Shown here in pieces: positions 1-8,286 of a DNA stretch of 50,245 bases (positions within the stretch are counted from its first letter, which is position 1; each line of letters opens with the position of its first letter). Below the pieces are notes generated by a model. The model was given only the letters and a program-made list of their open reading frames with translations. It had not been told where the DNA came from and did not search any database. Made by a program: the position numbers and the translations under genes. The stretch covers positions 1 through 50,245 of the forward strand of contig CAMVFY010000003.1 in the NCBI GenBank assembly GCA_947166895.1, read 5' to 3'. Origin of the DNA: an uncultured Candidatus Saccharibacteria bacterium (GTDB lineage: Bacteria; Patescibacteriota; Saccharimonadia; Saccharimonadales; Saccharimonadaceae).

Positions 1-334
1 ACGAAATAAACAATATAAATAATGCCGTATAAACTAGCACTGCTAACACCATCTTCCAGGTCGCTTTGCGATTGGGCCACCGAACTTGTCGGATTTCTCG
101 CCAAGAATCCCTAAAATAGTGCCCCAGCGCCACAAATGGCCGGAATAGAATAAATGGTTTTTTGCCAGATTTTTTCTTGTCTACGTTCTTCTCGACCTTT
201 TTCAACTCTTTTTGTTTGGCTTTTTCGGTTTTTTTGTCTTTTACGACAACCTTTTTACGAGTAATCGCCGGCTCAGCTTCCTGTGGCTCGTCCTTACGGG
301 AATCCGTCGCCTTGATCCTGGTGATTTTCGCCAT
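1..334 (-). CDS. secE: Preprotein translocase subunit SecE (3' end cut by window edge)
   Basis: This ORF is absent from the ORF track because it runs off the window. Reading the minus strand from the ATG at 334 gives a lysine-rich N-terminal tail of about 65 residues. It is followed by the SecE amphipathic helix and membrane anchor, with the hallmark WREIRQVRWPNRKATW and then a hydrophobic segment (VLAVLVYTALFILFI). SecE is the small clamp subunit of the SecYEG protein-conducting channel, and secY lies at 42.8-44.2 kb. The start is supported by GGAG six to eight bases upstream. The long basic tail is unlike the short E. coli-type linker but similar tails occur in single-TM SecE proteins. The two plus-strand ORFs at 162-418 are antisense shadows of this gene. 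nusG would be expected next, beyond the window edge. Confidence 0.9.
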   Translation of the reverse strand, partial: MAKITRIKATDSRKDEPQEAEPAITRKKVVVKDKKTEKAKQKELKKVEKNVDKKKSGKKPFILFRPFVALGHYFRDSWREIRQVRWPNRKATWKMVLAVLVYTALFILFIS

Positions 335-357
335 TTTACTCCTTTATTGTTAACTTC

Positions 358-399
358 CTGGTATCAAAAAAGTCTGATACCAGACTTGTCAATAGTATA
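358..399 (-). promoter_or_regulatory. secE promoter/leader with two overlapping hairpins
   Basis: TATACT (394-399) directly follows the stop codon of the phosphorylase gene and is the likely secE -10 box. The leader contains a 9-bp hairpin, CTGGTATCA...TGATACCAG (358-383). It shares bases with the terminator-like hairpin at 366-387, so the two structures are mutually exclusive. Confidence 0.45.
366..387 (-). terminator. Intrinsic terminator after the glucan phosphorylase gene
   Basis: On the minus strand AAGTCTG-GTAT-CAGACTT forms a perfect 7-bp stem with a tetraloop and runs into a T tract. It lies about 13 nt past the phosphorylase stop codon. Confidence 0.6.
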
Positions 400-2145
400 C
401 TACTTCGGGAATAAATAGTCAAGATAATCGTTTAACATTCGCGCACCCGAAATTGTCGGAAGGTACGCAGACAGCTGCCTTTTCGTTAAAAATTCCAAAT
501 CAAAATCATTACTCCAGGCCACGGCAGCTTCTTCCATGCGTTGATATAACACCTCAAGTTCTTCATCCTCGTCTAGACCGGTCACGTTTAGGTATGAACT
601 AATCGGGGCGTCCGCCACTCCGCCATCATGTGTCGAAATTAGTAAATTCAAATTCGCCACATCCTTCATCCACGACGTTCCGCAAGCCTCTAACCCCACA
701 ATCGGGAGATTGACTGCTACATTCGCACCGACTGACAGCCCATAGGCCAATTTTTCATCGTAATCCGCAAGATAGTGTACATGGCCTTTAAGATAGTCGT
801 CGCGAGCTACAACTTCAAGAATGTGCCCTAGCTTAGCAGACATTCTCTCGTCGCCTGCATGTACTCGACCAGTCAAAATGTAATGTGCGTCGTATTTTTT
901 CAAAATACTACGTAGTCGCACGGGGTTTTTAAATGGTAACTCTGGTCGTTTGTAATCCACAAACCGTCTTTTAAAATCAAAAATCAAACTATCTTCCGCG
1001 AATTGTAAGATAGTGCCATTCTGGTCGGGACGGTTTTTTAGAATGTTGTTTAATTCGATACGCCCAATCTTTTTTAGCTCACGCACCCGTTCGGCTGTGA
1101 TTTTTTCAGCATAAATTGCATAGTCGTGCGTTGGTAAATTCACCTCATCAATCAGCGAAAGTTCACGATAATAGCTCAAAATATCGGGTAGCACCCAGGT
1201 GTTCATATCAATCCCGTTTGTGATGGCCTTAAATTTAACCTTATCCCCTGCTAAATCACGATAATTTGCTACCCTTGCGTGTAGTATTGATACGCCCGAA
1301 CGAAGTTCTGCTATCTCAATCGTCACCGACGATAGTCTTAATTTGTCGTTATAGAACTTATCACGTAGCCACTTTTTTACCGCCAGGGATTTGAGGTTTG
1401 GTACCACGAAGCGCTCAAACTGTTCTCTAGAAAATTCTGCCTCTGCCGCCTGTACTAGCGTATGGTTGGTATACAGCGTATGCTTGCGCGTATAGACCAT
1501 CGCCTCGTAAAAATCCATCCCATTTGAAGCAAGCTCGTCTAGCCGCGCCAGCGCCGCAAAAAAAGTTGCCACTTCATTGAGCTGCATAATGGCCGGTTTT
1601 AGCCCAACCAATTTTAAGGCAGCATACCCCCCAAAGCCCAGAGCTACTTCCTGGTAGAGCCGATGATCCGACCCGCTTAAACCAGAATAAAGCTCACCAT
1701 AGTTAGGCTCCGTAATCGCTAAAATACGCGTATTTCTAAAATTTTTTTCAATTACATCCAATTTGCACAGGTTACCGCAACATTTCACAAAAACATTATC
1801 GACGAATTTGAAACCAAAATCTACGTAGCTAACCGGCAGATGTTCATCTTCGACTATACCATTCACCAGTTTTTGTTTGGTTTCAAATGGATAAAACGGC
1901 GTGACAAGAACGAAAGGCACTCCCATTTGCTCCGCTACTCTCCTAGTGTCCGCTGCCAAAATTCCAAGCCCACCACCACCGCGGAGACCATTTTTCTGAT
2001 CATATAGTTCAATTGTCCAATAAGTATAAGGCCGCTCTGGCGAAATCGCCCGAGTAAGATGCTTTCTCTCGACCGCATCATAAAACAAATCTACGTCTTC
2101 GATGTTTTCAAGCGGATGATAAAAATACAGCCCATCTTCGTTCAT
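400..2145 (-). CDS. Alpha-glucan (glycogen/maltodextrin) phosphorylase-like protein, GT35
   Basis: Predicted PLP-dependent phosphorylase releasing glucose-1-phosphate from glycogen or maltodextrin in the cytoplasm. The N-terminal part has a glycine-rich segment followed by GLGILAADTRRVAEQMG, the counterpart of the GLG-LAGD motif. Later come ITNGIDMNTW (cf. VTNGVH-TW), KRRFVDYKRP (cf. RRFA-YKR) and ILTGRVHAGDE (cf. G-AHPAD). Near the C-terminus LEACGTSWMKDVANLN fits the phosphorylase PLP signature E-A-[SC]-G-x-[GS]-x-M-K at all these positions, including the PLP lysine. At 581 residues it is shorter than the usual 700-850, so parts of the N-terminal and regulatory regions are missing. It has its own TATAAT seven bases before the ATG. 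The GT4 and GH57 genes at 19-21.7 kb are likely pathway partners. The family call is firm; the exact glucan substrate is not known. Confidence 0.82.
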   Translation of the reverse strand: MNEDGLYFYHPLENIEDVDLFYDAVERKHLTRAISPERPYTYWTIELYDQKNGLRGGGGLGILAADTRRVAEQMGVPFVLVTPFYPFETKQKLVNGIVEDEHLPVSYVDFGFKFVDNVFVKCCGNLCKLDVIEKNFRNTRILAITEPNYGELYSGLSGSDHRLYQEVALGFGGYAALKLVGLKPAIMQLNEVATFFAALARLDELASNGMDFYEAMVYTRKHTLYTNHTLVQAAEAEFSREQFERFVVPNLKSLAVKKWLRDKFYNDKLRLSSVTIEIAELRSGVSILHARVANYRDLAGDKVKFKAITNGIDMNTWVLPDILSYYRELSLIDEVNLPTHDYAIYAEKITAERVRELKKIGRIELNNILKNRPDQNGTILQFAEDSLIFDFKRRFVDYKRPELPFKNPVRLRSILKKYDAHYILTGRVHAGDERMSAKLGHILEVVARDDYLKGHVHYLADYDEKLAYGLSVGANVAVNLPIVGLEACGTSWMKDVANLNLLISTHDGGVADAPISSYLNVTGLDEDEELEVLYQRMEEAAVAWSNDFDLEFLTKRQLSAYLPTISGARMLNDYLDYLFPK

Positions 2146-2152
2146 GCTTATG

Positions 2153-2158
2153 ATTATA
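2153..2158 (-). promoter_or_regulatory. -10 box of the phosphorylase gene
   Basis: TATAAT on the minus strand, separated from the ATG at 2145 by only 7 nt. No Shine-Dalgarno sequence fits between them, which suggests a leaderless or near-leaderless mRNA. Confidence 0.6.
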
Positions 2159-2163
2159 TCACA

Positions 2164-3123
2164 CTAATACCAAAAACTTTTAGGCAATTCGTTGGCGATT
2201 CTTTGATGAAAATCATAGTCAAAACCCTCCAAGCGTTTAGGGTTTTTGGTCTTGAAATAGTTTTTACGAATATAGTCCGCCGTCATTATTTCACCTGGAA
2301 TTAATTTGTATTTTTTGCGCAAGTTAAGACTTCGACCATAACCTTTTGGAGGCAAAACTGCCATCGGTAAAAAATCACACTTCATGTTCGGGTCGGAATA
2401 TACTTTTAGCGCCAACATCGACATAGTTGGGATAACCTCTTCTTCTTTTTTGTAAACCCGCTCGTTTTTAAATACTGTCGCCTGGCGAGTCGCCGAAGGC
2501 GCCACAAATACTACTCCACCCTTCAATAATGCATCGTGGGATAAGTTGGTATAAATATCTCGGAATTCTTTTTTCAGACGACTACCTGCTTCGTAAAGCA
2601 CCGAGCCTTCTTTCAGGTTCATCTTACTCCACGTCGAAGGTGTGATAGTCGGAGTAATGATAATTCCGAGTCGCTTAATTCGGTCGAAATTCGGTGCTAA
2701 GGCCTCATACCACGGCAAGTTTACCGGAAAATACATCGGCTTATCACCCATGATGTCAATTTTCATCGCCAAAATTCTACCGATTTCGCCAAGTGAAGGG
2801 TGATTAAAACCTACCACCAGACCATTTTCACTGTCCTTAGGCATACCCGCATAGCTCCCTGGGGCCAATTTGGCCAGAACCTTAACGAGTTTTTTTCGCG
2901 CGGCCTTATTGTGCTCCATTTTGTCATGCCTTGGCCCGGTGGAAGCAAAAAAATAGTTCACTGTCGCATTGCAAATTTTGCCAACCGGTACCATTTCCTT
3001 GCGTAATTTTTCCGCCCCGAGCGACTTGAGCAGTGAATAGTTGCTGTACTTTATTTTTTCAATAATCTGCTCAGCACTAAGCTCGGAGAGCTCTTTTTTG
3101 GTAAATGTTTTTTTCTTCGACAT
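2164..3123 (-). CDS. Putative PlsC-like acyltransferase
   Basis: A cytosolic protein of about 319 residues. The middle has VVGFNHPSLGE, resembling the NHxS(x)2D block of glycerol-phosphate acyltransferases but with Glu in place of the usual Asp. Further on VVFVAPSATR sits where plsC proteins have the F-EGTR acceptor motif. The order and spacing fit the family, but similarity is weak, so acyl transfer to a glycerol-phosphate-type acceptor is an inference. The track ORF starts at 3201, which overlaps tRNA-Gln. The ATG at 3123 (MSKKKTF) is preferred because an extended -10 box TGCTATAAT lies nine bases upstream of it. gpsA (25.5 kb) would supply glycerol-3-phosphate. Substrate and even enzymatic activity remain uncertain. 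Confidence 0.5.
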   Translation of the reverse strand: MSKKKTFTKKELSELSAEQIIEKIKYSNYSLLKSLGAEKLRKEMVPVGKICNATVNYFFASTGPRHDKMEHNKAARKKLVKVLAKLAPGSYAGMPKDSENGLVVGFNHPSLGEIGRILAMKIDIMGDKPMYFPVNLPWYEALAPNFDRIKRLGIIITPTITPSTWSKMNLKEGSVLYEAGSRLKKEFRDIYTNLSHDALLKGGVVFVAPSATRQATVFKNERVYKKEEEVIPTMSMLALKVYSDPNMKCDFLPMAVLPPKGYGRSLNLRKKYKLIPGEIMTADYIRKNYFKTKNPKRLEGFDYDFHQRIANELPKSFWY

Positions 3124-3132
3124 ATATTTAAG

Positions 3133-3138
3133 ATTATA
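3133..3138 (-). promoter_or_regulatory. -10 box (extended) of the PlsC-like gene
   Basis: TGCTATAAT on the minus strand lies nine bases before the ATG at 3123. It points away from tRNA-Gln, whose own AT-rich -10 lies just beyond, so the two genes share a divergent control region. Confidence 0.6.
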
Positions 3139-3175
3139 GCATTTTATGCGCAAATATGATAAAATATATTCGCAC

Positions 3176-3250
3176 TGGGGATTCGCCAAGTGGTAAGGCA
3201 CCGGGTTCTGGTCCCGGCATTCGGGGGTTCGAATCCCTCATCCCCAGCCA
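3176..3250 (+). tRNA. tRNA-Gln (anticodon CTG), CCA encoded
   Basis: A complete cloverleaf: acceptor TGGGGAT...ATCCCCA, anticodon stem CCGGG/CCCGG with loop TTCTGGT giving anticodon CTG, T-arm GGGGGTTCGAATCCCTC, and encoded GCCA. The U1 start and overall sequence are typical of glutamine tRNAs. An AT-rich -10 (TAAAAT) lies about ten bases upstream. Its last 18 bases are repeated downstream at 3440-3457. Confidence 0.97.
3233..3250 (+). repeat. Direct repeat copy 1: 3' end of tRNA-Gln
   Basis: The 18 bases ATCCCTCATCCCCAGCCA at the end of tRNA-Gln recur perfectly at 3440-3457. Such 3' tRNA duplications are typical of integration (att) scars, but no integrase gene is present between the copies. 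Confidence 0.75.
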
Positions 3251-3262
3251 TGAGAATCTCTG

Positions 3263-3389
3263 ATGAAAACGAGACGAAAAAGCGAAGCTTTTTCTAAGGA
3301 TGCGAAAGAAATATAAAATTGAGAGCTCGCTCTCATATTTTTTATTTCTTGAGTAGCCGTGAGAAACGTAGTTTCTCGTCTCGTTTCAT
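3263..3389. repeat. Four-arm inverted-repeat structure downstream of tRNA-Gln
   Basis: An outer stem pairs ATGAAAACGAGACG (3263-3276) with CGTCTCGTTTCAT (3377-3389). It encloses three hairpins: GAAAAAGC-GAA-GCTTTTTC (3276-3294), a roughly 19-bp arm around GAGAG-CTCG-CTCTC (3306-3350), and GAGAAAC-GTA-GTTTCTC (3361-3377). The whole could fold as a four-way junction in RNA or a cruciform in DNA. It lies between convergent tRNA-Gln and the ABC gene, inside the duplicated tRNA ends. It could be a MITE-like remnant, a small RNA or an elaborate bidirectional terminator. Confidence 0.6.
3319..3347. terminator. Bidirectional terminator between tRNA-Gln and the ABC gene
   Basis: TGAGAG-CTCG-CTCTCA is followed by a T-rich tract on both strands (TATTTTTTATTT on plus, ATTTTATATTTCTTT on minus). 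It is the central arm of the larger four-arm structure. Confidence 0.5.
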
Positions 3390-3439
3390 AACGATTATCT
3401 GGCTCGCAGGGGATATAGGGATCCTCATTCCTCACCCCT

Positions 3440-3457
3440 ATCCCTCATCCCCAGCCA
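3440..3457 (+). repeat. Direct repeat copy 2: displaced tRNA-Gln 3' end
   Basis: A perfect 18-base copy of the tRNA-Gln terminus, including GCCA, lies 207 bp downstream of the original. The preceding bases do not form a tRNA, so only the 3' end was duplicated. Confidence 0.75.
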
Positions 3458-3460
3458 AAC

Positions 3461-6400
3461 CTATTCGCTCCTCAAGGCCTCTACCGGGTCTTTTTTACTG
3501 GCTGAGCGTGAAGGGATCAGCCCAGCAATCAAAGTCAAAACAACGCTAAGCACTATTAAGAACAATGCCGTCTTCGTGTCTAGTGCAGCACTTAATGGTA
3601 TTTCACCTGTAAAATGATGCAATACTAGGTTGATAGGCGGGATCAGTAGATAGGAAACAGTCACCCCAAAAATGCCCGAGAGCAGACCAATGATAAAGGT
3701 CTCTGCATTAAATATCGACGAAATATTTCGCTTCGAAGCGCCAATTGCCCTGAGTATTCCAATCTCCTTGGTCCTTTCATAGACCGAAATGTAAGTAATC
3801 ACACCGATCATGATTGAACTCACCACGAGTGAAATTGAGACGAAGGCTATCAGCACATACGATACCGCATCTACAATCGTTTTAACCGACGACATTAAAA
3901 TTCCAGTAGTATCAGAATAATCAATTATTTTGTCGTCCATGCCGAGATCTCGCATTTTGTCATTATAGTCATCCAAAAATTTCATAAAGTGTGTTTTACC
4001 ATCAAAACTCCAAAAATAAAATGCGATTTCAGTAGGATCATCGAGGGCTTGGTACCCAAGCATCGACAAATTAGTTGCGAGTGTTGACTTCTTCTTGTTG
4101 AACATTGCTGTGACCACTCGTGACAACTCGTCTTCTGTAAAATTCAACTTAAACGCGCCAATAATGGCATCCTTATCAACACTAAACGCATTTGCAAAGC
4201 TACCCGCAAGATATGAGGACAAATCACTCACCTTCGTCAAAATCTCTTTTTTCATCACGATTTCGGTAATTGCTACAGCGAACGAGTCGAGCCCTTTTTC
4301 TAGTAGTTCCTGCTGATTAACTAGTGTAAGCTTCAAGAATCCACCAAAAGTTTCTCTCAATGTTTCTACCGGAATAAAATATTTAGTTTCTAAATCAGAA
4401 AAATTTATATCCGCCAAATATTCAGTAACCAATCGGTCAACAATTTCCGGGTTTTGTAGTTCCGAAATATCCAGCTCGCCGGACTGAATTAGCTCCAAAG
4501 TCCAGGTCGCAAAACCAGTTTTAATTTCGTCAAGTTTACTGCTGAGTTCCTCTCGCGCCGGCGAAACATCCGCCGTGATGTCATTAGAAATCTCGCTCAC
4601 ATATTCACTAGTTTTTGCTGCAATCGCATTCTGATCGACCTTAACGCCAAACGCGCGCGACAGTGCCGCCTCATCAATCGAAACCAGATCCGAAAACTCA
4701 AAATTAAAATCGTTTCCCTCCTCGCTAAATTTTGTATTTGAAAAAATATCCAAATCGGAATTGTTCAACTGCCTTTTAACTATTTCAGTGTCACTAGCCT
4801 TTTCAATTACGTGCGTGATTAGCGATGGCAAATACGCCACCCCGCTCCTACCGGACATCATTTCGGAGCTCGTGGTAGCAACGCCAACAATCTTTAGTCT
4901 TTCGGCCTCGTCATATAATTTTTGCATGTAAACATTATCACCACTCATATCCTCATACACTTCGTACTTTGTATTGTATTTATAAAGATCAGTAGCTGGT
5001 ATAAGCCTCAAATCCACCGCCATTAAGTCATCGTAAGTTAGTTCTAGAGGTTCATTATTAAGCGTGACTTTTTCTCCGCTCAAAATCTTGGTCATAACTT
5101 CATTTAATTCTTTAGTGTCGTGAAACCCAAGCGAGTATGTTAATAAATCCGAAATTCCGCCCGGATCAGATAAAATTAGCAGCATCTCATTGTAATTCTT
5201 GGGATAGCGCCCCGCCAAAATTTCAGTGTCGTTTTCCAAATTCTCTAGTTCGTATTGCCGGAACACTGAAGTCATCGATGAGTAATTTGACAGCAGCGAC
5301 GAGTCGCCGATCAGTGAAGTGAATAAATTATTCGGATTTAACTTGGCTAGCTCGCCGGTTTTGTCAATCGTATAAATTATTGGGTCAACATTATATTCAT
5401 ACTCCATCAATCTGATGTCCTCATCCACTTCGGACTTATTATTTTTTAAGTATTCCGCAAAACTTTTCAGATCGTTATTGGATACATTTCCAAGTGTCGA
5501 AGTGATAATTTGATTTTCGTGCACTACATTGTCAACATATTCGGCGCTGGTATCGCCACTAAGACTCAGTAATATGCCTGTCACATCCGCCGATTCCTTC
5601 ATTAATGCCAGAGGATAAGAAGTTAAAGTATCTTCCTCAATTTTATCAATATAGTTTTGAAAACCTGTCGACACGGCCGAAACTAACGCAATTCCAATAA
5701 TGCCAATCGAGCCAGCGATAGCTACGAGAATCGTCCGGGCTTTTTTCGTAAGTAAATTACGAAGCGACAACCCGGCCGCCGTAATAAAAGACATTTTCGT
5801 TTTTTTACTTTTAACGGCTGAATCTGCCAAGTCTAAATCGGTTTTGATCTTGCCATCATAAGGATCCGAATCTGATGTAATTTTTCCATCCTTTAAAGTT
5901 ACGATCCTGGTGGCATACTTATCTGCGAGTTCGGGATTATGTGTCACCATCACAACCAGCTTTTTGGCGGATATCTTTTTCAGCAGGTTCATGATTTGAA
6001 TACTTGTTTCCGAATCGAGTGCACCAGTAGGCTCGTCGGCCAGTAAGATATCTGGATCATTTACGAGCGCTCGCGCAATCGCTACGCGTTGCATTTGCCC
6101 TCCCGAAAGTTGTGCTGGGCGTTTGTCCATGTGTTCCTCTAGCCCCACTTCTTTCAGGATTTTTTTTGCTCGCTTCAAGGACTCGCGCTTCGAAATGCCA
6201 GATAAAGTTAACGCCAGCCTCACGTTCGCTAACACAGTCTGATGAGGAATGAGGTTATAGCTCTGAAACACAAAACCAATTCGGTGATTTCGATAAGCAT
6301 CCCAGTCCTTATCGCGGAACTTTTTTGTAGATTTTTCATTGATGACTAAATCACCCGAATCGTAATGATCAAGCCCGCCGATGATATTTAGTAGTGTCGT

Positions 6401-6532
6401 CTTACCCGATCCAGACGGCCCAAGAATCGCCGCAAACTCCGAAGTCCGAAAATTAATCGATACTTTATTAAGTACGATTCTACGAATCCCACCGGTAAGA
6501 TAGGACTTAGAAACACCCCGGATTTCTAGCAT
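3461..6532 (-). CDS. MacB/FtsX-type ABC transporter, ATPase fused to permease
   Basis: One 1023-residue chain carrying both ABC modules. The N-terminal ATPase has Walker [13 protein letters not shown] (about 38-49), Q-loop FVFQSYN, signature [15 protein letters not shown], Walker [13 protein letters not shown] and the switch His in VTHN. After a linker near residue 245 there is one membrane segment (about 265-290). A large extracytoplasmic region of about 600 residues follows, then three C-terminal membrane segments of the FtsX type containing [15 protein letters not shown]. Such mechanotransmission transporters move peptides or lipids, or drive envelope enzymes, rather than transporting through a channel. 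The domain order (ATPase first) is that of MacB, but the exposed domain is much larger than MacB's. Next to the two-component genes it resembles antibiotic-peptide sensing/detoxification modules; the substrate is unknown. TATAAT lies nine bases before the ATG. Confidence 0.88.
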   Translation of the reverse strand: MLEIRGVSKSYLTGGIRRIVLNKVSINFRTSEFAAILGPSGSGKTTLLNIIGGLDHYDSGDLVINEKSTKKFRDKDWDAYRNHRIGFVFQSYNLIPHQTVLANVRLALTLSGISKRESLKRAKKILKEVGLEEHMDKRPAQLSGGQMQRVAIARALVNDPDILLADEPTGALDSETSIQIMNLLKKISAKKLVVMVTHNPELADKYATRIVTLKDGKITSDSDPYDGKIKTDLDLADSAVKSKKTKMSFITAAGLSLRNLLTKKARTILVAIAGSIGIIGIALVSAVSTGFQNYIDKIEEDTLTSYPLALMKESADVTGILLSLSGDTSAEYVDNVVHENQIITSTLGNVSNNDLKSFAEYLKNNKSEVDEDIRLMEYEYNVDPIIYTIDKTGELAKLNPNNLFTSLIGDSSLLSNYSSMTSVFRQYELENLENDTEILAGRYPKNYNEMLLILSDPGGISDLLTYSLGFHDTKELNEVMTKILSGEKVTLNNEPLELTYDDLMAVDLRLIPATDLYKYNTKYEVYEDMSGDNVYMQKLYDEAERLKIVGVATTSSEMMSGRSGVAYLPSLITHVIEKASDTEIVKRQLNNSDLDIFSNTKFSEEGNDFNFEFSDLVSIDEAALSRAFGVKVDQNAIAAKTSEYVSEISNDITADVSPAREELSSKLDEIKTGFATWTLELIQSGELDISELQNPEIVDRLVTEYLADINFSDLETKYFIPVETLRETFGGFLKLTLVNQQELLEKGLDSFAVAITEIVMKKEILTKVSDLSSYLAGSFANAFSVDKDAIIGAFKLNFTEDELSRVVTAMFNKKKSTLATNLSMLGYQALDDPTEIAFYFWSFDGKTHFMKFLDDYNDKMRDLGMDDKIIDYSDTTGILMSSVKTIVDAVSYVLIAFVSISLVVSSIMIGVITYISVYERTKEIGILRAIGASKRNISSIFNAETFIIGLLSGIFGVTVSYLLIPPINLVLHHFTGEIPLSAALDTKTALFLIVLSVVLTLIAGLIPSRSASKKDPVEALRSE

Positions 6533-6541
6533 ACTTTAATA

Positions 6542-6547
6542 ATTATA
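6542..6547 (-). promoter_or_regulatory. -10 box of the ABC transporter gene
   Basis: TATAAT on the minus strand, nine bases before the ATG at 6532. The transporter therefore probably has its own promoter even though it follows the kinase gene by only 52 bp. Confidence 0.55.
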
Positions 6548-6584
6548 ACACAATGTTATGTTTCAAAAACACAACATTAAGTTT

Positions 6585-7508
6585 TTAAAACTTAAGGATA
6601 AACATTGTTTTATTGTCGTCTGACTTCACGTCCAACTTCCAGCCGTTATTTTCGGCTGCAGTTTTAGCGATTGAGAGCCCGAGGCCAACTCCGTTTGCGG
6701 TTTTGTCGACCTGGAAGAATCGATCAAAAATATGTGCCAAGTCTTTCTTCGGAATCACTGCGCCGTCGTTCATGACAGTCAACTCCGAAGTATTTAACGA
6801 AACCACGATTTCCCTATCACAATATTTAATGGCATTATCCATTAAAATATCAAAGATTTGTTTGAAGTCATCTGCGTCTATTTTAGCGGTGACTGGAGCT
6901 ATTCTACTATCCAGAGTAATATCACCTAACCTAGATTCGAATCCATTAAGTGAGTCAAGAATAAGTGTATCAATTCTGGTTTCAGCCACGGTTTTCTTTT
7001 TTACTAAATCTGTCCGCGCAAGAGCAAGAAGTTCATTATTCAACTCTGTTAATTTAGCCGTTTCCTTTTCGACATTAGCAATCCATTTATTTCCATGAAT
7101 ATCGGCAGCCTCCAGATTCGCCGCAATTGCTGCTAGTGGAGTCTTAATCTCGTGCGAAGCGTTGGCAATAAAGACCTTCTGTGAATCATAGGCTTTTTTG
7201 ACTGGCTTTATGGCTTCTTCCGCCAAAAAATACGACACCAAAGCCACTATGAGTTCAATTGCTATCCCCGAAACAACCAAAGTCACTAAAAGGTTTTGAG
7301 CTGACTGCTGCCGTTCATTCTCAATTGAACTTTGCACAAAATCTTCAACTTCGTCCGCAAAAATGTCTGGTTTGTTCTGCGGTATTGGCGGACGTTGGTT
7401 GGCGGAATGCGTAAAAATACCATAAATACCAGCGAAAACCGCTACTATCACTACGGTAGTGATACCGAGATTAATTAAAATTAATTTGTTTCTTAGTTTG
7501 TTAAACAT
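6585..7508 (-). CDS. Two-component sensor histidine kinase
   Basis: A 307-residue membrane kinase with TM1 at about 10-32, a short external loop of about 40 residues and TM2 at about 73-95. The dimerisation domain carries the phospho-accepting His in NASHEIKTPLAAI. The ATPase domain has N-box ILMDNAIKYC, F-box IFDRFFQVD and G2-box GVGLGLSIAK. It should autophosphorylate and pass phosphate to the regulator encoded just upstream, whose reading frame it overlaps by 16 bp. The small sensor loop and adjacent ABC transporter resemble Bce/Cpr-type systems that sense through their transporter; that coupling is inferred from position only. Confidence 0.93.
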   Translation of the reverse strand: MFNKLRNKLILINLGITTVVIVAVFAGIYGIFTHSANQRPPIPQNKPDIFADEVEDFVQSSIENERQQSAQNLLVTLVVSGIAIELIVALVSYFLAEEAIKPVKKAYDSQKVFIANASHEIKTPLAAIAANLEAADIHGNKWIANVEKETAKLTELNNELLALARTDLVKKKTVAETRIDTLILDSLNGFESRLGDITLDSRIAPVTAKIDADDFKQIFDILMDNAIKYCDREIVVSLNTSELTVMNDGAVIPKKDLAHIFDRFFQVDKTANGVGLGLSIAKTAAENNGWKLDVKSDDNKTMFILKF

Positions 7509-8155
7509 AACTTATAGCCTAACCCTCTTAAAGTTTTGATTTGCGCTTTCGAATTCAGTGACTTTATTTTCTTGCGCAGATACGAAACATAAACTTCTAC
7601 ATAATTATCATCGAATTCCGCATCGGCACCCCAAACGTGCGCTAGTATTTGTTCTTTCGTTACGACTGATCCCGGGGTCTTGATTAGCATTTCAAAAATC
7701 CCCATTTCTTTGTCCGTAAGTTCTACGCCATTAATAGTGCGATTAGATAAATCCAATATTAGATCTTCATAGCAAAGTTTTTTCGCATCAGTAAGCGGTG
7801 GTCGCCTCACTAAGGCATTTAGTCTTGCGACTAGTTCTGCCGTCTTGAAGGGTTTCGCCAAATAATCATCCGCACCATATTCGAGACCACGGACTTTATC
7901 CTCTACTTCATTTAGTGCCGACAGCATGATGACCGGAGTTTTTACTCCCCGCTCTCGTATTGACTTTAAAATTTCTAATCCAGACAATTTCGGAAGCATA
8001 ATATCCAACACTATCGCGTCGTAATTGGGCTTTAATGCTAATTCGAATCCAGCTTCACCATCCGCGGCGTAATCGACATCGATCTTTGCTTTCCTAAGTA
8101 AATGCATTACCGCTTCAGCCAGAAACTTTTCGTCTTCTACATATAATACTCTCAT
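7493..8155 (-). CDS. OmpR/PhoB-family response regulator
   Basis: Receiver domain with acidic pocket VEDE near the N-terminus, phospho-acceptor Asp in YDAIVLDIMLPKLSG (about residue 51) and the conserved Lys in YLAKPFK. It is followed by a winged-helix DNA-binding domain (VTKEQILAHVWGAD...VEVYVSYLRKKI...LRGLGYKL). The track starts at 8161, but TATAAT abuts that ATG with no room for a transcript start between them. The second ATG at 8155 (MRVLYVEDE) has the six-base gap seen for other genes here and begins exactly at the family's usual start, so it is preferred. The gene overlaps the kinase gene. Mirrored operator-like sites between it and the VTC gene suggest autoregulation and joint control. 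Confidence 0.94.
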   Translation of the reverse strand: MRVLYVEDEKFLAEAVMHLLRKAKIDVDYAADGEAGFELALKPNYDAIVLDIMLPKLSGLEILKSIRERGVKTPVIMLSALNEVEDKVRGLEYGADDYLAKPFKTAELVARLNALVRRPPLTDAKKLCYEDLILDLSNRTINGVELTDKEMGIFEMLIKTPGSVVTKEQILAHVWGADAEFDDNYVEVYVSYLRKKIKSLNSKAQIKTLRGLGYKLCLTN

Positions 8156-8161
8156 ACTCAT

Positions 8162-8167
8162 ATTATA
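8162..8167 (-). promoter_or_regulatory. -10 box of the response regulator gene
   Basis: TATAAT on the minus strand, adjacent to the ATG at 8161 and six bases from the ATG at 8155. Its expected -35 position falls in the operator-like arm at 8179-8194. Confidence 0.55.
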
Positions 8168-8178
8168 ATATGCCGAAA

Positions 8179-8194
8179 TTAAAATAAACTTAAA
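8179..8194 (-). promoter_or_regulatory. Candidate OmpR-type operator, left arm
   Basis: TTAAAATAAACTTAAA is the exact reverse complement of 8245-8260. Within it TTTAA-like half-sites repeat with an 11-bp offset, the spacing used by OmpR/PhoB regulators. It occupies the -35 region of the regulator promoter. Confidence 0.5.
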
Positions 8195-8244
8195 TTAGCC
8201 TGTATTAAACAAACCCGCTTAGTGCGTGGCAAATTGTAAGTAGT

Positions 8245-8260
8245 TTTAAGTTTATTTTAA
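8245..8260 (+). promoter_or_regulatory. Candidate OmpR-type operator, right arm
   Basis: TTTAAGTTTATTTTAA, a perfect mirror of the left arm 50 bp away. With the preceding base, TTTTAA occurs at 8244 and again at 8255, an 11-bp step. It occupies the -35 region of the VTC gene promoter. Confidence 0.5.
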
Positions 8261-8269
8261 AAAACACAT

Positions 8270-8280
8270 TATAATATAAT
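8270..8280 (+). promoter_or_regulatory. Tandem -10 boxes of the VTC operon
   Basis: TATAATATAAT contains two overlapping TATAAT hexamers; the second ends six bases before the ATG at 8287. Confidence 0.55.
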
Positions 8281-8286
8281 AATAGT

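Noticed and set aside
162-418. Two plus-strand ORFs near the window start
   Set aside because: They are antisense to the clear secE frame and have low-complexity Phe-rich translations.
3123-3201. N-terminal extension of the PlsC-like ORF into tRNA-Gln
   Set aside because: It would be translated from inside the tRNA promoter and tRNA; the -10 box just before 3123 shows the real start.
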